A DNA stretch of 64,000 bases from Rhizobium etli CFN 42 (GTDB taxonomy: Bacteria; Pseudomonadota; Alphaproteobacteria; Rhizobiales; Rhizobiaceae). Under the pieces are notes generated by a model. It did no database searches and was not told the DNA's origin. It saw only the letters and a program-made list of their open reading frames with translations. Location: the NCBI RefSeq assembly GCF_000092045.1, contig NC_007761.1, positions 2,669,001 to 2,733,000 of the forward strand. The letters run 5' to 3'. A program made the position numbers and the translations under genes. Shown piece after piece: positions 28,173 through 37,371 of the stretch. The number at the start of each line of letters is the position of its first letter. Position 1 is the stretch's first letter.

Positions 28173-29012
28173 ATGAGCAGCACAATTCTGGTTCTCGGCG
28201 CGACGGGCACCGTCGGCCGACATGTGGTCGATGGGCTTTTGGCGAAGGGCGAAGCCGTCAAGGCCGCCTCTCGCGCCGGCAAGCCGGTAGCCGCCGCCGA
28301 GGGCGTCGCCTTCGACTATGCCAGGCCTGAAACTTTCGGCCCGGCCCTCGAGGGAGTCGACCGTGCCTATGTGTTGCTCGCCTCCGGCTATGTCGACTCC
28401 AAGGGCCTGCTGCTGCCGGTGATCGAAGCGGCCGCAACCCGGAAGGTGAAGGTCGTGCTCCAAAGTGTGATCGGCGTCGATGCCGACGACTCCATTCCCT
28501 ATCGCCAGGTCGAGATTGCGCTGGAAAAATCCGACACTCCCTATGTCATCCTTCGCCCGAACTGGTTTTCCGACAACTTCCACACCTTCTGGAAACCAGG
28601 CATCGACCACGGCCAGATTGCGCTTCCCGCCGCCGAAGGCAAGTCGAGCTTCATCGACGCCCGAGACATCGCGGCAAGCGGCGTGGCGGTGCTCACCTCC
28701 TCGTCTTTCGACGGCAAGGCCTTCAACCTGACCGGCCCGGAAGCGCTCTCCTATGCCGAAGCCGCCGCCATCCTCTCCGAAGCGATCGGCAAGCCCGTCA
28801 CCTATAACGCCGTCTCCGACGAGGCCTTCATCGAAATGCTGACGGGGGCGGGCGTGCCGGCCGGCTATGCGAGCTTTCTCGCTTCAATCTTCTATCCCGT
28901 CCGCCAGAACTGGACAGCCGTCATGACCGGCGACGTCGAGACGCTGACCGGCAAGGCCCCGCGCTCTCTGAAGACCTACGCCGCTGATTACGCCGCGGCG
29001 CTGAAGGCGTAA
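28173..29012 (+). CDS. NmrA-like NAD(P)-binding reductase (QOR2-like)
   Basis: 279 aa atypical short-chain dehydrogenase. The N-terminal dinucleotide loop is [13 protein letters not shown] (G-x-x-G-x-x-G). [27 protein letters not shown] and [16 protein letters not shown] are hallmarks of the NmrA/quinone oxidoreductase-2 group; no YxxxK catalytic pair is needed. Reduction of quinones or sensing of NADP is likely. It is divergent from HxlR, as for qorR-qorB in other bacteria. Confidence 0.87.
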   Translation: MSSTILVLGATGTVGRHVVDGLLAKGEAVKAASRAGKPVAAAEGVAFDYARPETFGPALEGVDRAYVLLASGYVDSKGLLLPVIEAAATRKVKVVLQSVIGVDADDSIPYRQVEIALEKSDTPYVILRPNWFSDNFHTFWKPGIDHGQIALPAAEGKSSFIDARDIAASGVAVLTSSSFDGKAFNLTGPEALSYAEAAAILSEAIGKPVTYNAVSDEAFIEMLTGAGVPAGYASFLASIFYPVRQNWTAVMTGDVETLTGKAPRSLKTYAADYAAALKA

Positions 29013-29031
29013 TCGCCACCCTGTAGTCGTC

Positions 29032-29066
29032 ATGCTCGGCCTTGTGCCTGGCCTTGTGCCGAGCAT
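29032..29066. terminator. 9-bp inverted repeat after the NmrA-like gene
   Basis: ATGCTCGGC and GCCGAGCAT flank a 17-nt loop made of two CTTGTGCC-like copies. The motif resembles a repeat widespread in alphaproteobacteria between convergent genes. Confidence 0.5.
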
Positions 29067-29247
29067 CTGCAACCGGTGCAGCAGATCCTCCACGCAGGCC
29101 GAGGATAGCATCGAGAGTGGGGCTGCGGCCCTTCTTCTATCGGGATGGAAAGCGGCAGACGCAGCTCCGATCATGTCATCGCCGGACCAGCGCATTACCA
29201 CCTCAGCAACTCAGGTGCTCGACATCAGCCGCCAGCGACAGCGACAC

Positions 29248-29703
29248 TTATCGCAACGGCAGCTCGAAGCTCCGTTTCAGCGTTTCCATCGGCACATCGG
29301 TCTTGACGTTGAGGACGCTCGGAATGCGCGTCAGGTGGTCGGCTTGAAAACGCCAGTAGCTGTGCAGATCGGCAGTGACGATCCGAAGCACGGCATCGCA
29401 CTCCCCCGCCGTAAGGTAGCATTCCATCACCTCCGGAAACCGCCTCACGGCTTCGGCAAACCGCAGCGTGACCTCGGCATCCTGGGTCTTGAACCACACA
29501 CGGGCAAAAACCGTCAGCCCCGCCCCGACCTTTGCCGGATCCAGCACAGCGACGTAGCGATCGATGATCCCTGCCTCTTCCAGCAACCGAACACGGCGCA
29601 GGCAGGGCGAGGGCGAAAGCCCCACCTCCCGTGCCAGCTCGACATTCGAAATGCGCCCGTCGCGCTGAAGGACACGGAGAATATGGCGGTCGATCGCGTT
29701 TCG
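29248..29703 (-). pseudogene. Lrp/AsnC family regulator lacking its start
   Basis: The protein body is complete from the first helix: [20 protein letters not shown], then [20 protein letters not shown], then the RAM ligand domain to FELPLR. No ATG, GTG or TTG is found before AIDRHIL; an in-frame TAA lies six codons upstream. The 5' end stops where argG homology begins on the other strand (about 29702). A GTG at 29625 would give a 125-aa product without the first helices of the DNA-binding domain. A rearrangement removed the start and the promoter. Confidence 0.7.
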
Positions 29704-30703
29704 TCCGCGACTTTATCTCCGATGCTGCGGGCTAACACACTCTACGAGGGTCAGTATCTCCTCGGCAGTTCCGTCGCCCGACCGCTGATTGCCAAGCATC
29801 TGGTCGCCATAGCCAAGGAGATCGGCGCGGACGCCGTTGCCCACGGCGCGACAGGCAAGGGCAATGACCAAGTCCGCTTCGAACTGGCCGTCAATGCGCT
29901 TGATCCGTCAATCAAGATCATTACTCCGTGGCGTCAATGGAACATTCGCTCCCGCACGCAGCTGCTGGAATATGCCGAGAAGCATCGGATCCCTGTCCCG
30001 AGCGACAAGCGTGGCGAGGCGCCGTTCTCGATCGACGCCAACCTGCTGCACACTTCGACGGAAGGCAAAATTCTTGAAAATCCAGCGGAGGTCGCACCCG
30101 ATCATATCAATCGGCGCACGATCGATCCTGTCGACGCTCCCGATGCCCCTGAGATCGTCACCGTCGGCTTCGAGAGCGGGGACCCTGTTGCCGTCAATGG
30201 CAAGGCAATGACACCGGCAGCCTTGCTCACCGAACTCAATGAATTGGGCGGCCGGCATGGCATCGGGCGGCTCGATCTGGTTGAAAACCGGTTTATCGGC
30301 ATGAAGTCGAGGGGCGTATACGAGACACCGGGAGGAGCGATCCTGCTTGCGCGCATCGCGGAATTGAATCGATCACGCTCGATCGCGCCGCCGCGCACCT
30401 GAGGACGAGATCATGCCACGCTACGCCGAGATGATCTACAACGGCTTCTGGTTCGCCCCCGAGCGGGAGATGCTGCAGGCCCTGATCGACCAAAGCCAGG
30501 TCTTCGTCAGCGGCGAAGTGGCGATGAGGCTCTATAAGGGAAGCGCCTCGGTCATCTCTTGCACGTCGCCCTCCTCACTCTATTCCTCAGACCTCGTCAG
30601 CTTCGAGGAAAGCTCCATCGCCTATGATCATCATGATGCCGAAGGCTTCATCAGGCCCAATGGATTGCGGCTCAAAAGTTGGGCGGTCCGCAATATGCGG
30701 TGA
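29702..30703 (+). pseudogene. argG: argininosuccinate synthase remnant
   Basis: Homology to ArgG is clear: [65 protein letters not shown] and [19 protein letters not shown]. The first 70-80 residues, including the ATP-binding P-loop, are missing. At least three single-base losses break the frame (about 29716, 30352 and 30400). It cannot make an active enzyme. The genome must encode an intact argG elsewhere, since the enzyme is needed for arginine synthesis. It is a relic of a second copy or of an acquired fragment. Confidence 0.85.
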
Positions 30704-30995
30704 GCGGCTGATCTTAACTCAGCAGCGCCATCCCTCAGCATCTGCCAATGCCTTCATCGAGGGCATTGCTCCCAACGCTTCAAGTGCTTGTTGGAGCGCA
30801 CTATGCGGATCTCGCTCGCGACCGAACCACTGCCCAATCCACGGGAAACCGAGGAAGCTATTTCAAACGATTTTAAAAAAGCTACGAAAAAGCTAATTGA
30901 TTTTAATTTTATCATTCAAATTTTCTTGTTGCGGCGCGAGAGAATTTAGCCATTAATTTCCGCAGGTGCTCAGTATGTTTGTTGGAGGAACCCGC

Positions 30996-31169
30996 ATGAC
31001 TGTGACATTTCCGCTGACCGAGAAGCGCGACGCCGAGGCGTTGCTGAAGCACTTGACGGTGCACAAACTTAGCTGTCCGGGAAACTGCGTCGTATCGCTC
31101 AAGGCACATGTCGCCCACGTCTCATCCTCTCATACAACGGCACTCGGCACCGCCCGTACCGCCTGGTAG
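30996..31169 (+). CDS. possible small protein (uncertain)
   Basis: 57 aa: MTVTFPLTEKRDAEALLKHL followed by TVHKLSCPGNCVVSLKAHVA and a Ser/Thr tail. A GGAGGAACCCGC site precedes the ATG. It lies in a 700-bp stretch that is otherwise AT-rich (30840-30960) and free of genes. The composition of the last 20 residues is not protein-like, so the frame may be chance. Confidence 0.25.
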   Translation: MTVTFPLTEKRDAEALLKHLTVHKLSCPGNCVVSLKAHVAHVSSSHTTALGTARTAW

Positions 31170-31237
31170 GGTTGAATGTTCCCAGCTTTGCCAGGGTGTC
31201 TGGGTTCTGATGGCGGCGGCGTTTGCCGCTGAGGCTC

Positions 31238-31284
31238 CTTCCCCCTCATCTGCCTGATCCACCTCTTCTGCCAGCGGAGGAAGC
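31238..31284. repeat. diverged RIME-like element
   Basis: CTTCCCCCTCATCTGCCTG, then CCTCTTCTGCCAGCGGAGGAAG, is a worn version of the 20.1-kb element, with the palindrome core mutated. It lies in the gap before the next gene. Confidence 0.5.
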
Positions 31285-31430
31285 GGAGGCGTCGACGTCT
31301 CACGAAAAATCTTGGAATACCAATCGCGGCTGACAGCATTGCTGTGCCGGTAAAAATTCCTATTCTTGGCGCCGCCGATGGCGATGAAAAACCGGCGCTG
31401 CGGCCGCACGATAGGAAATTAGATCTCGTC

Positions 31431-32225
31431 ATGACTATTCTGACACCACTGACCTATCTCAAACAAGGCGTGCTCGCTGCGGCCATGATGCTGGCGGCAA
31501 TGATGACATTCCTGCCTCAGGCGCATGCAGAGCCATGCGAACAGGAAACTTTCGAACAGGCGACATACGTCGTTTGCACGCTGGAAGCAGGAAAAGCCGA
31601 TCTGCGCCTGTTCTGGAAAGATGCCGATGGCGAACCATACCGCGCTTTTTCAAACCTCGCCGAAGCCCTTCGCTTCGAGGGGAAAACGCTGGCCTTTGCC
31701 GTCAACGCCGGAATGTACCGGGCCGACTTTTCGCCGATGGGACTGTATGTCGAGAACGGCGGGGAATTGAAACCTCTCAATACGGCAGGGGCCGGAGGCT
31801 TTGCCGGTCAGGTCCCGAATTTTTATAAGAAGCCGAACGGCGTGTTCTTTCTTGATGAAGCAGGCGCCGGCATACTTCCGACCGACGAATTTCTGAAGCG
31901 CGCTCTTAAGGTGCGGTTCGCCACGCAGTCCGGCCCGATGCTCGTCATCGCTGGAAAGCTGAACCCGATCTTCATCTTCGGCTCGACAGACCGAACCCGC
32001 CGGAGCGGTGTCGGCATCTGCACAAGCGGCGCAGTTCGCTTCGCGATCAGCGAAGACAGCGTCAATTTCCACGATTTCGCACGACTTTTCCGCGATCAGC
32101 TGAAATGTCCCGACGCGTTGTTTCTCGATGGTGGACGCGGTGTCGGACTCTTCTATCCGGCAATGGGCCGCAACGACCGCTCCTGGCACGGCGGCTATGG
32201 CCCGATCTTCGGGCTTGTGGAATAG
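31431..32225 (+). CDS. phosphodiester glycosidase (NAGPA) family secreted protein
   Basis: 264 aa with a signal peptide (about residues 1-33, ending PQAHA). The mature domain has FAVNAGMYRADFSPMGLYVE, then NGVFFLDEAGAG, ATQSGPMLV and ALFLDGGRGVGLFYP. These are the conserved blocks of the NAGPA/YbjP-type family, whose eukaryotic member uncovers mannose-6-phosphate. In bacteria the substrate is probably a surface polysaccharide or lipid-linked sugar. The ATG at 31431 is preferred; longer in-frame starts lack a signal sequence. Confidence 0.85.
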   Translation: MTILTPLTYLKQGVLAAAMMLAAMMTFLPQAHAEPCEQETFEQATYVVCTLEAGKADLRLFWKDADGEPYRAFSNLAEALRFEGKTLAFAVNAGMYRADFSPMGLYVENGGELKPLNTAGAGGFAGQVPNFYKKPNGVFFLDEAGAGILPTDEFLKRALKVRFATQSGPMLVIAGKLNPIFIFGSTDRTRRSGVGICTSGAVRFAISEDSVNFHDFARLFRDQLKCPDALFLDGGRGVGLFYPAMGRNDRSWHGGYGPIFGLVE

Positions 32226-32468
32226 GACACGAGGCATTCCGCGTTCATCGCGCTCCGCGATCCCGTCACACGGCCTTTGAAATGAAGAAGCATGGCACGG
32301 GCCCCTTGGACGGCGGCGGCCTGGAGGCAGCATGATCCGGATATCGAAAGGATTGCACCTGACATCGTCACGGGCCGACCGGATCAATAGGCAAGCGGCA
32401 ATTGCGGTCACCGCGCGATTAAGGCACGATGCGGTGCTTGAAGGAGAGCAGCAAGTGAACTCACGCTC

Positions 32469-32870
32469 ATGCTGACAGGCTCATGTCATTGCGGCAACGC
32501 GAGCTGGACGCTCCAAGGCGATCCTGGATCGATCACCGCGTGCAACTGTACCCTCTGCCGACGCTACGGCACGCTCTGGGCCTATGATTACGAAGGAGAG
32601 CGTATTGCGCTCACCGGCCAGACCGCCTCCTACACCCGCTCCGGCAGGGAGACGTCATCCCTCGAAATTTTGTTCTGCCCATCCTGCGCTTGCGTCTTGA
32701 GCTGGCGCGGTCTGCGCCTGCAAAAGGATGGCCGCCGCCGCATGGCGGTCAACATGCGGCTTGCACCTCCGGAACTCGTCGCCGATCTCCCCATCGATCA
32801 CTTCGACGGGCTGGACACATTCAAAGACCTTCCCTCCGACGGGCGATGCGTACGCGATCTCTGGTTCTGA
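32469..32870 (+). CDS. GFA/CENP-V domain zinc protein
   Basis: 133 aa. Zinc ligands are arranged as in glutathione-dependent formaldehyde-activating enzyme: CHCGN, CNCTLC and CPSC. The rest is a beta-rich fold ending CVRDLWF. Proteins of this family add glutathione to formaldehyde or have unknown thiol chemistry; the annotation as formaldehyde-active is often wrong. It stands alone, 40 bp from a convergent VOC gene. Confidence 0.9.
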   Translation: MLTGSCHCGNASWTLQGDPGSITACNCTLCRRYGTLWAYDYEGERIALTGQTASYTRSGRETSSLEILFCPSCACVLSWRGLRLQKDGRRRMAVNMRLAPPELVADLPIDHFDGLDTFKDLPSDGRCVRDLWF

Positions 32871-32908
32871 CAGGCTGGCACCTGTCGGCCTCGGGCGGTA
32901 ATGGCGCC

Positions 32909-33382
32909 TCAAGCGCGCCGAGCCGCCTCGATCGCCGCGACATCGATCTTTTTCATCGTCATCATCGCGTCAAAAGCACGCTTTGCCTGATCACCACCCG
33001 CCGAGAGTGCTTCTGAGAGGACGCGCGGAGTGATCTGCCAGGACAAACCCCATTTGTCCTTGCACCAGCCACACTCGCTTTCCTGGCCGCCATTACCGAC
33101 GATGGCGTTCCAGTAGCGATCGGTTTCTTCCTGATCCTCCGTGGCGATCTGAAACGAGAAGGCTTCACTGTGTTTGATTGCAGGGCCGCCGTTCAGACCG
33201 ATGCAAGGGATACCCGCGACGGTGAATTCAACAACCAGAACGTCTCCCTGTTTACCTTCAGGATAATCTCCCGGCGCACGCGTGACAGCACCCACAGCGC
33301 TGTCGGGAAAGGTCGCGGCATAAAAGCGGGCGGCATCCTCAGCGTCTTTGTTGTACCATAGGCAGATCGTGTTCTTTGCCAT
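32909..33382 (-). CDS. VOC superfamily protein (PhnB/3-demethylubiquinone type)
   Basis: 157 aa. It begins KNTICLWYNKDAEDAARFYA, includes VEFTVAGIPCIGLNGGPAIK and ends with the CKDKWGLSWQITPRVL motif typical of the PhnB-like glyoxalase-fold proteins. It is often misnamed a methyltransferase; no SAM site is present. Probably an isomerase or binding protein. AGAGGACC precedes the ATG at 33382. Confidence 0.88.
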   Translation of the reverse strand: MAKNTICLWYNKDAEDAARFYAATFPDSAVGAVTRAPGDYPEGKQGDVLVVEFTVAGIPCIGLNGGPAIKHSEAFSFQIATEDQEETDRYWNAIVGNGGQESECGWCKDKWGLSWQITPRVLSEALSAGGDQAKRAFDAMMTMKKIDVAAIEAARRA

Positions 33383-33699
33383 TGCGCGGTCCTCTTGGTT
33401 TGCAATTCCCACTCAAATAAGAGGGAAATCGCCTTTCTCCAGCCCATGTAGGTTATTTCGGCGAACGCCTTGTTCGGTCTGCCACGCGCCTGCGAGGGAC
33501 GCTCGACGATGCGGTCAGTGCGGTCCCCGGGCAGGCGAAACGCGCAGATCGTGAATACGCGTCGACGACAGGCTTGACGGCGGCTCCGGCATCACGACAT
33601 CCATAAAGATCTGGAACCAGCTTGCTGTGTCCGGCCGCAAAGCGTGTCAGACTGTGCAAGCTGCGCATCGTCTGCGCGCCGATTGAAAGGGCCGAAGCC
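33383..33699. other. intergenic region
   Basis: 317 bp between divergent genes. Open frames here show no protein-like pattern. I see no hairpin or repeat that stands out. Confidence 0.3.
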
Positions 33700-33915
33700 A
33701 TGCACAAGTTCACCGTTACCCTCACCCGCGAGATCGAGGCCGATACAGCCGAGGAGGCAGCCTTGCTCCTGTACCAGGAACTTTCGAAGGGACCCGTCCC
33801 TGACCGCTACTCGGTCACCGACGAGACGAAGGTGACCACGGAGATAAATCTCGACCGGAACAAGGCTGATGAATTCGCCAGCATCGATCACACCGCCGAT
33901 CCCGGCAACTGGTAA
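33700..33915 (+). CDS. small hypothetical protein
   Basis: 71 aa, acidic and soluble: MHKFTVTLTREIEADTAEEA, then ALLLYQELSKGPVPDRYSVT and a tail rich in Asp. The beta-strand plus helix layout (a KFTVTLTREIEADTAEEAALLLY unit) resembles small stress-related proteins in rhizobia. No family is named. A purine-rich site (GGGCCGAAGCC) is not a strong ribosome site. Confidence 0.6.
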   Translation: MHKFTVTLTREIEADTAEEAALLLYQELSKGPVPDRYSVTDETKVTTEINLDRNKADEFASIDHTADPGNW

Positions 33916-34059
33916 GGCCAGGCGTTCACAGGGACGGTCGCAACAAATCCCCTGCTTTACGCCGGGAGCGCAAGTGCGGTAGGTGCAGAATGCCGTTCCG
34001 GCGCGAACCCCGGATGCAAGCGGCCGCTCTACCGGAAATATGCCAGCCAAGGAAAACAC

Positions 34060-34851
34060 GTGACCTCACCTGTCAAAATAGCCGTCGCCGGCGCGAACGG
34101 CCGCATGGGTCGCACCATACTGCCGCTGCTCGCGGCCGATCCGGCTTTTGCGGTCATCGGCGGCATCGGCCGTCCCGGCTCCGCCGGTGACGGGCTGATC
34201 GACCGTGCAGCCGCAATCGCAGCCGCCGATGTGATCCTGGATTTCACGACGGGAAATGCCGCTGCCGAACTCGCCGGCCTCTGCGCCTCTGCAGGCGGGC
34301 CGGCCCTGGTGATCGGAGCGACCGGTTTCGAGCCGGAAGAGATCCAAAGGATCGCCGCCGCCGCCCGAACGATTCCGATCCTGCGCTCCGGCAACTTCTC
34401 CATTGGCGTCAACATCCTGGTCGGCCTCGTCGCCCAGGCGGCGCGCGCTCTTCCCGCGCATGGCTGGGATATCGAAATCCTCGAAGCCCACCACAACAGG
34501 AAGATCGATGCCCCGTCCGGTACGGCGCTGATGCTCGGCGAAGCGGCCGCCGAGGGGCGCGGCGTTTCCCTGGCATCTGTCGAGCGGCGCAGGCGTGACG
34601 GCGTCACCGGCGAGCGGCCGGCCGGCGAGATCGGCTTCGCCGTCCTGCGCGCCGGCGGGCTCGTCGGAGAACACAGCGTCCTGTTCGCCGCCGCCGACGA
34701 AGTCGTGACGCTGTCGCATTCGGCTCTCGATCGCGGCATGTTCGCCCGCGGCGCGCTTGCCGCCGCCCGCTGGATCGCAGGGCGCGCACCCGGCGAATAC
34801 AGCATGCGGGATGTGCTGGGCCTGACGGCTGAGAGCGCGAATAGAGAATGA
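34060..34851 (+). CDS. dapB: 4-hydroxy-tetrahydrodipicolinate reductase
   Basis: 263 aa NAD(P)H-dependent enzyme of lysine/meso-diaminopimelate synthesis. It has the dinucleotide loop [21 protein letters not shown] and the catalytic region [15 protein letters not shown] with the His-His pair and Lys. The C-terminal GEHSVLFA...SHSALDR is also conserved. The start is GTG (34060) with AAGGAAAAC before it. It may be a second dapB, since no other lysine genes are nearby; that needs a genome search. The next gene, on the other strand, is an ornithine-cyclodeaminase-family enzyme. Confidence 0.92.
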   Translation: MTSPVKIAVAGANGRMGRTILPLLAADPAFAVIGGIGRPGSAGDGLIDRAAAIAAADVILDFTTGNAAAELAGLCASAGGPALVIGATGFEPEEIQRIAAAARTIPILRSGNFSIGVNILVGLVAQAARALPAHGWDIEILEAHHNRKIDAPSGTALMLGEAAAEGRGVSLASVERRRRDGVTGERPAGEIGFAVLRAGGLVGEHSVLFAAADEVVTLSHSALDRGMFARGALAAARWIAGRAPGEYSMRDVLGLTAESANRE

Positions 34852-34884
34852 ACGGAGGCTTGAACCACCTCCTTGAATCAAGGT

Positions 34885-35801
34885 CTACACCGACGCATCC
34901 AGACTATCAAGGATCGCCGCCGCGACGGCAACTTCGGTACCGGCGAGGCCCACGGAACAGAACAGTGTTATCTCTTCGGGCGATCCTCGCCCCGCCGCTT
35001 TCCCGGCAATGATCTCGGCGAGGTCAACCAGACGGCCGTCGCTGCCGGAGCCCGCCAAGAAAAAGGGCGATGGGTATGCGCGCGCCTGTTCGAGAGAATC
35101 CGTCGCGATCACGGCCGCGGCGTCGGCGACATCCAGACCGAGTTCGTACCCGTGAAGCGTTTTCGGGCCGACAGTGTTGACCTGCGCGCCGGCCTTTAAA
35201 TCGCCGGCGTGGAGGACGGGCGTTTGGCTTGTCGTTGCGCAGATGACGATGTCGGCGTCTTCAACGGCTTTCGAGACGCTGTCGACGGGCTCCACCTCAA
35301 GCCCAAGTGCGAGTTGCATCTCGCTTGCAAAGGCAACACGATTTTTCTCGTCACGGCTGTAAACGCGGGCGCGATCGAGGTTGCGAACGGCGGCAGCCGC
35401 GGCGAGCTGGGTTCGCGCCTGCGCGCCGCTGCCGACGATGCCGACGATCTTGGCGTCTGGCGCACCGAGATGCCGGATCGCGAGACCTCCGATCGCACCG
35501 GTCCTGAGGCTCCCGAGGCGCGATCCGAGAACGATGCCTTTGAGCTTGGCGTCGTCGGCCGACCATACGGCGACGATCTGCGCATGCTCGGGCCCATCGA
35601 ATGGGTCGTAGACGCGAAAGCCCGCAAACGGTTTCTCGCCCAGGATACCGCCAACGGTAAAAACGAGATCGCCTCGGTCAGCAAACGACACGGCGAGATC
35701 AACCGGTTGGCGGCCCTGGCATGGAAGGCGGTCTCCACCGCATCGATCGCGACCGCCATCAACCCGCTATCGTCAATATGCTTGTCCATCAGGATTTTCA
35801 T
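34885..35801 (-). pseudogene. ornithine cyclodeaminase/mu-crystallin family enzyme, frameshifted
   Basis: The N-terminal 37 residues (MKILMDKHIDDSGLMAVAID... to NRLISP) are in one frame. The remainder (VSFADRGDLVFTVGGILG... through VGIVGSGAQARTQL and NTVGPKTLHG to ILDSLDASV) is in another. The join needs about 10 lost bases near 35690. Intact, it would be about 306-310 aa, an NAD(P)-dependent imine reductase or cyclodeaminase. The lost segment lies in the substrate-binding part. A GTG at 35691 could start the larger piece, but the product would lack its first strands. The nucleotide fold is intact. Confidence 0.75.
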
Positions 35802-35888
35802 CACGGCAACCTCCGATTCAGGCGGCATCCTGCAACCCCAATCCCGCTTGAGGTCAAGAGGCCGGATGGCCCGCCGCGCCGCGACGGC

Positions 35889-36395
35889 CTAACCCACCAG
35901 CCGCCGCGCCATCATGACATCGTCGATCTCCCGGCCATCCTCCAGCACGCCGCCGGGGATACGGCCGATCTCGGCAAAACCTTGCCGCTGGTAGAACCGT
36001 ATCGCCGCCGAATTTTCGGCGCTGACGAAGAGTTCCAGTTGACGGATGCCGATATCGCGCGCGTGATCGGAAATCGCCTCCAGCAGTTTGACGGCAAGGC
36101 CGGTCCCGCGCAGCTTGGCTCTGATATAGACCATGACGACCGTGGCCCGGTGGGCCATCTTGCTCGATCGCTGCCGAAACAGGCCCATGACGCCGACGGG
36201 TTCGCCCTTCTGAAAGGCGATGAAAACCGGCTCGTTCAGCCGATCGCGCCACTCCTGCAGAGACAGAATTTCCCAGTCTTCGTAGCGGCTTGCAAAGGAG
36301 GACGGCTCGGCACGAAGCGCTTCCAGACGGATATGCCGGAAAGCCTCCACCTCGTCTGCGCCTATGAGCTTGATCGTCACGCCGTCTGCATCCAT
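35889..36395 (-). CDS. GNAT family N-acetyltransferase
   Basis: 168 aa. Motif A is VYIRAKLRGTGLAVKLLEA (R-x-x-G-x-A variant R-G-T-G-L-A), preceded by a VMGLFRQR strand. Motif B is LFVSAENSAAIRFYQRQGF, ending EIDDVMMARRL. Likely acts on a small amine or amino acid. GGGAGG lies 5 nt upstream of the ATG at 36395; a GTG two codons earlier is the alternative. Confidence 0.88.
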   Translation of the reverse strand: MDADGVTIKLIGADEVEAFRHIRLEALRAEPSSFASRYEDWEILSLQEWRDRLNEPVFIAFQKGEPVGVMGLFRQRSSKMAHRATVVMVYIRAKLRGTGLAVKLLEAISDHARDIGIRQLELFVSAENSAAIRFYQRQGFAEIGRIPGGVLEDGREIDDVMMARRLVG

Positions 36396-36509
36396 CTCCA
36401 CCTCCCGGACTATCGGAGATATGTCATCGCAGCCGGCTGCAGTGGATGCAACCCGGAAGCGCGAGTTCGATTGCCGCCTGGCCCTACCGCGGCCCCGCCA
36501 AGACTCAAG

Positions 36510-36780
36510 AGCGCCTCATTATGAGGTGCGATCCGCAGGATCGCCTCGAAGGACGAGGCGGGTCTGTCGGCGGGTGATGAATGCAAGAAGCGGCGTTGGG
36601 CCGCGTGCTTCGAGGCTCCGCCCTCCGAGTGCTGTGCGCCTCAGCATGAGGGAGGTTGGAGGATGCCGCTCCCTTGGAGTGGCAGGCGTTAGAGGATATC
36701 GCGCCCGACAAGTGGGAGGCCTGGGCGCGAACACTGCTCCAAACTCCCTCACTCCTGAGGACACGAGAAGTGATGAGAGG
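36510..36780. repeat. mosaic of palindromic repeats
   Basis: The 464-bp gap holds GCCTCGAAGGACGAGGC (about 36542-36559), a GCTTCGAGGCTCCGCCCTCCG block and a CCTCAGCATGAGGGAGGTTG block that parallels 2255-2310 in order. Both copies end with CCAAACTCCCTCA. It is therefore a second copy of the repeat mosaic found before uvrB. Confidence 0.65.
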
Positions 36781-36859
36781 GGAAAAGTAGTGCCCGCAAC
36801 GGTCAAAAGAAAGAGGCGCGCCCTACACCAACGAACACAAGGGCAGCGCCAACTCCACC

Positions 36860-37231
36860 TTACTGCGCCGGCGTGCCCACCCGGCCGCCTTTGCGCACGC
36901 CTGATTGATCGGGCTGCGCCTCCGGCTGATTGCCAAGCCGCAGATCCCATTGGCTGGGAGGACGCATAGCGGGCTGATCTGTCCTCGGTTCGCGGGTCGA
37001 CCGCACAATCAGATCATCCGGTTCGAAGGCCGTCTGATCGCCAGGCCTCTCCATCTGAACCGGTGCAATCTGATAGAAGACGACGAGAAGAATTATCCCG
37101 ACTACCGAGCACACGAGCGCATAGAGAATGAAATATTTCAGTGCATATCCCTCGCTGATCGACAGAGCTGCCTTGATAGCAGCGCGAATGATATTGCCGG
37201 CATTATTGATAGATACTTCAAAAGAAGGCAA
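36860..37231 (-). CDS. single-pass membrane protein, function unknown
   Basis: About 123 aa. A short amphipathic N-terminus precedes one membrane helix (YFILYALVCSVVGIILLVVF), followed by a Pro/Gln/Arg-rich soluble tail of 70 residues ending GRVGTPAQ. The only near-upstream start is a TTG at 37231, so the true start is uncertain. Family unknown. The DNA is lower in GC at the 5' end. Confidence 0.45.
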   Translation of the reverse strand: MPSFEVSINNAGNIIRAAIKAALSISEGYALKYFILYALVCSVVGIILLVVFYQIAPVQMERPGDQTAFEPDDLIVRSTREPRTDQPAMRPPSQWDLRLGNQPEAQPDQSGVRKGGRVGTPAQ

Positions 37232-37371
37232 TAGATTTTAGACGATCTTTGAACAATTTCGAGACCAGGCTGCATAAAATCAACATCTACTGGAGAAAAT
37301 CGCTTAATTCCTCCCGCAGTGCTTGATTTATTCAATATCGCGACAAAGACGGCGAGCGATAAACCAACAGC

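Noticed and set aside
29690..29730. Insertion sequence or transposon end at the lrp/argG join
   Set aside because: No terminal inverted repeat, target duplication or transposase sequence is visible.
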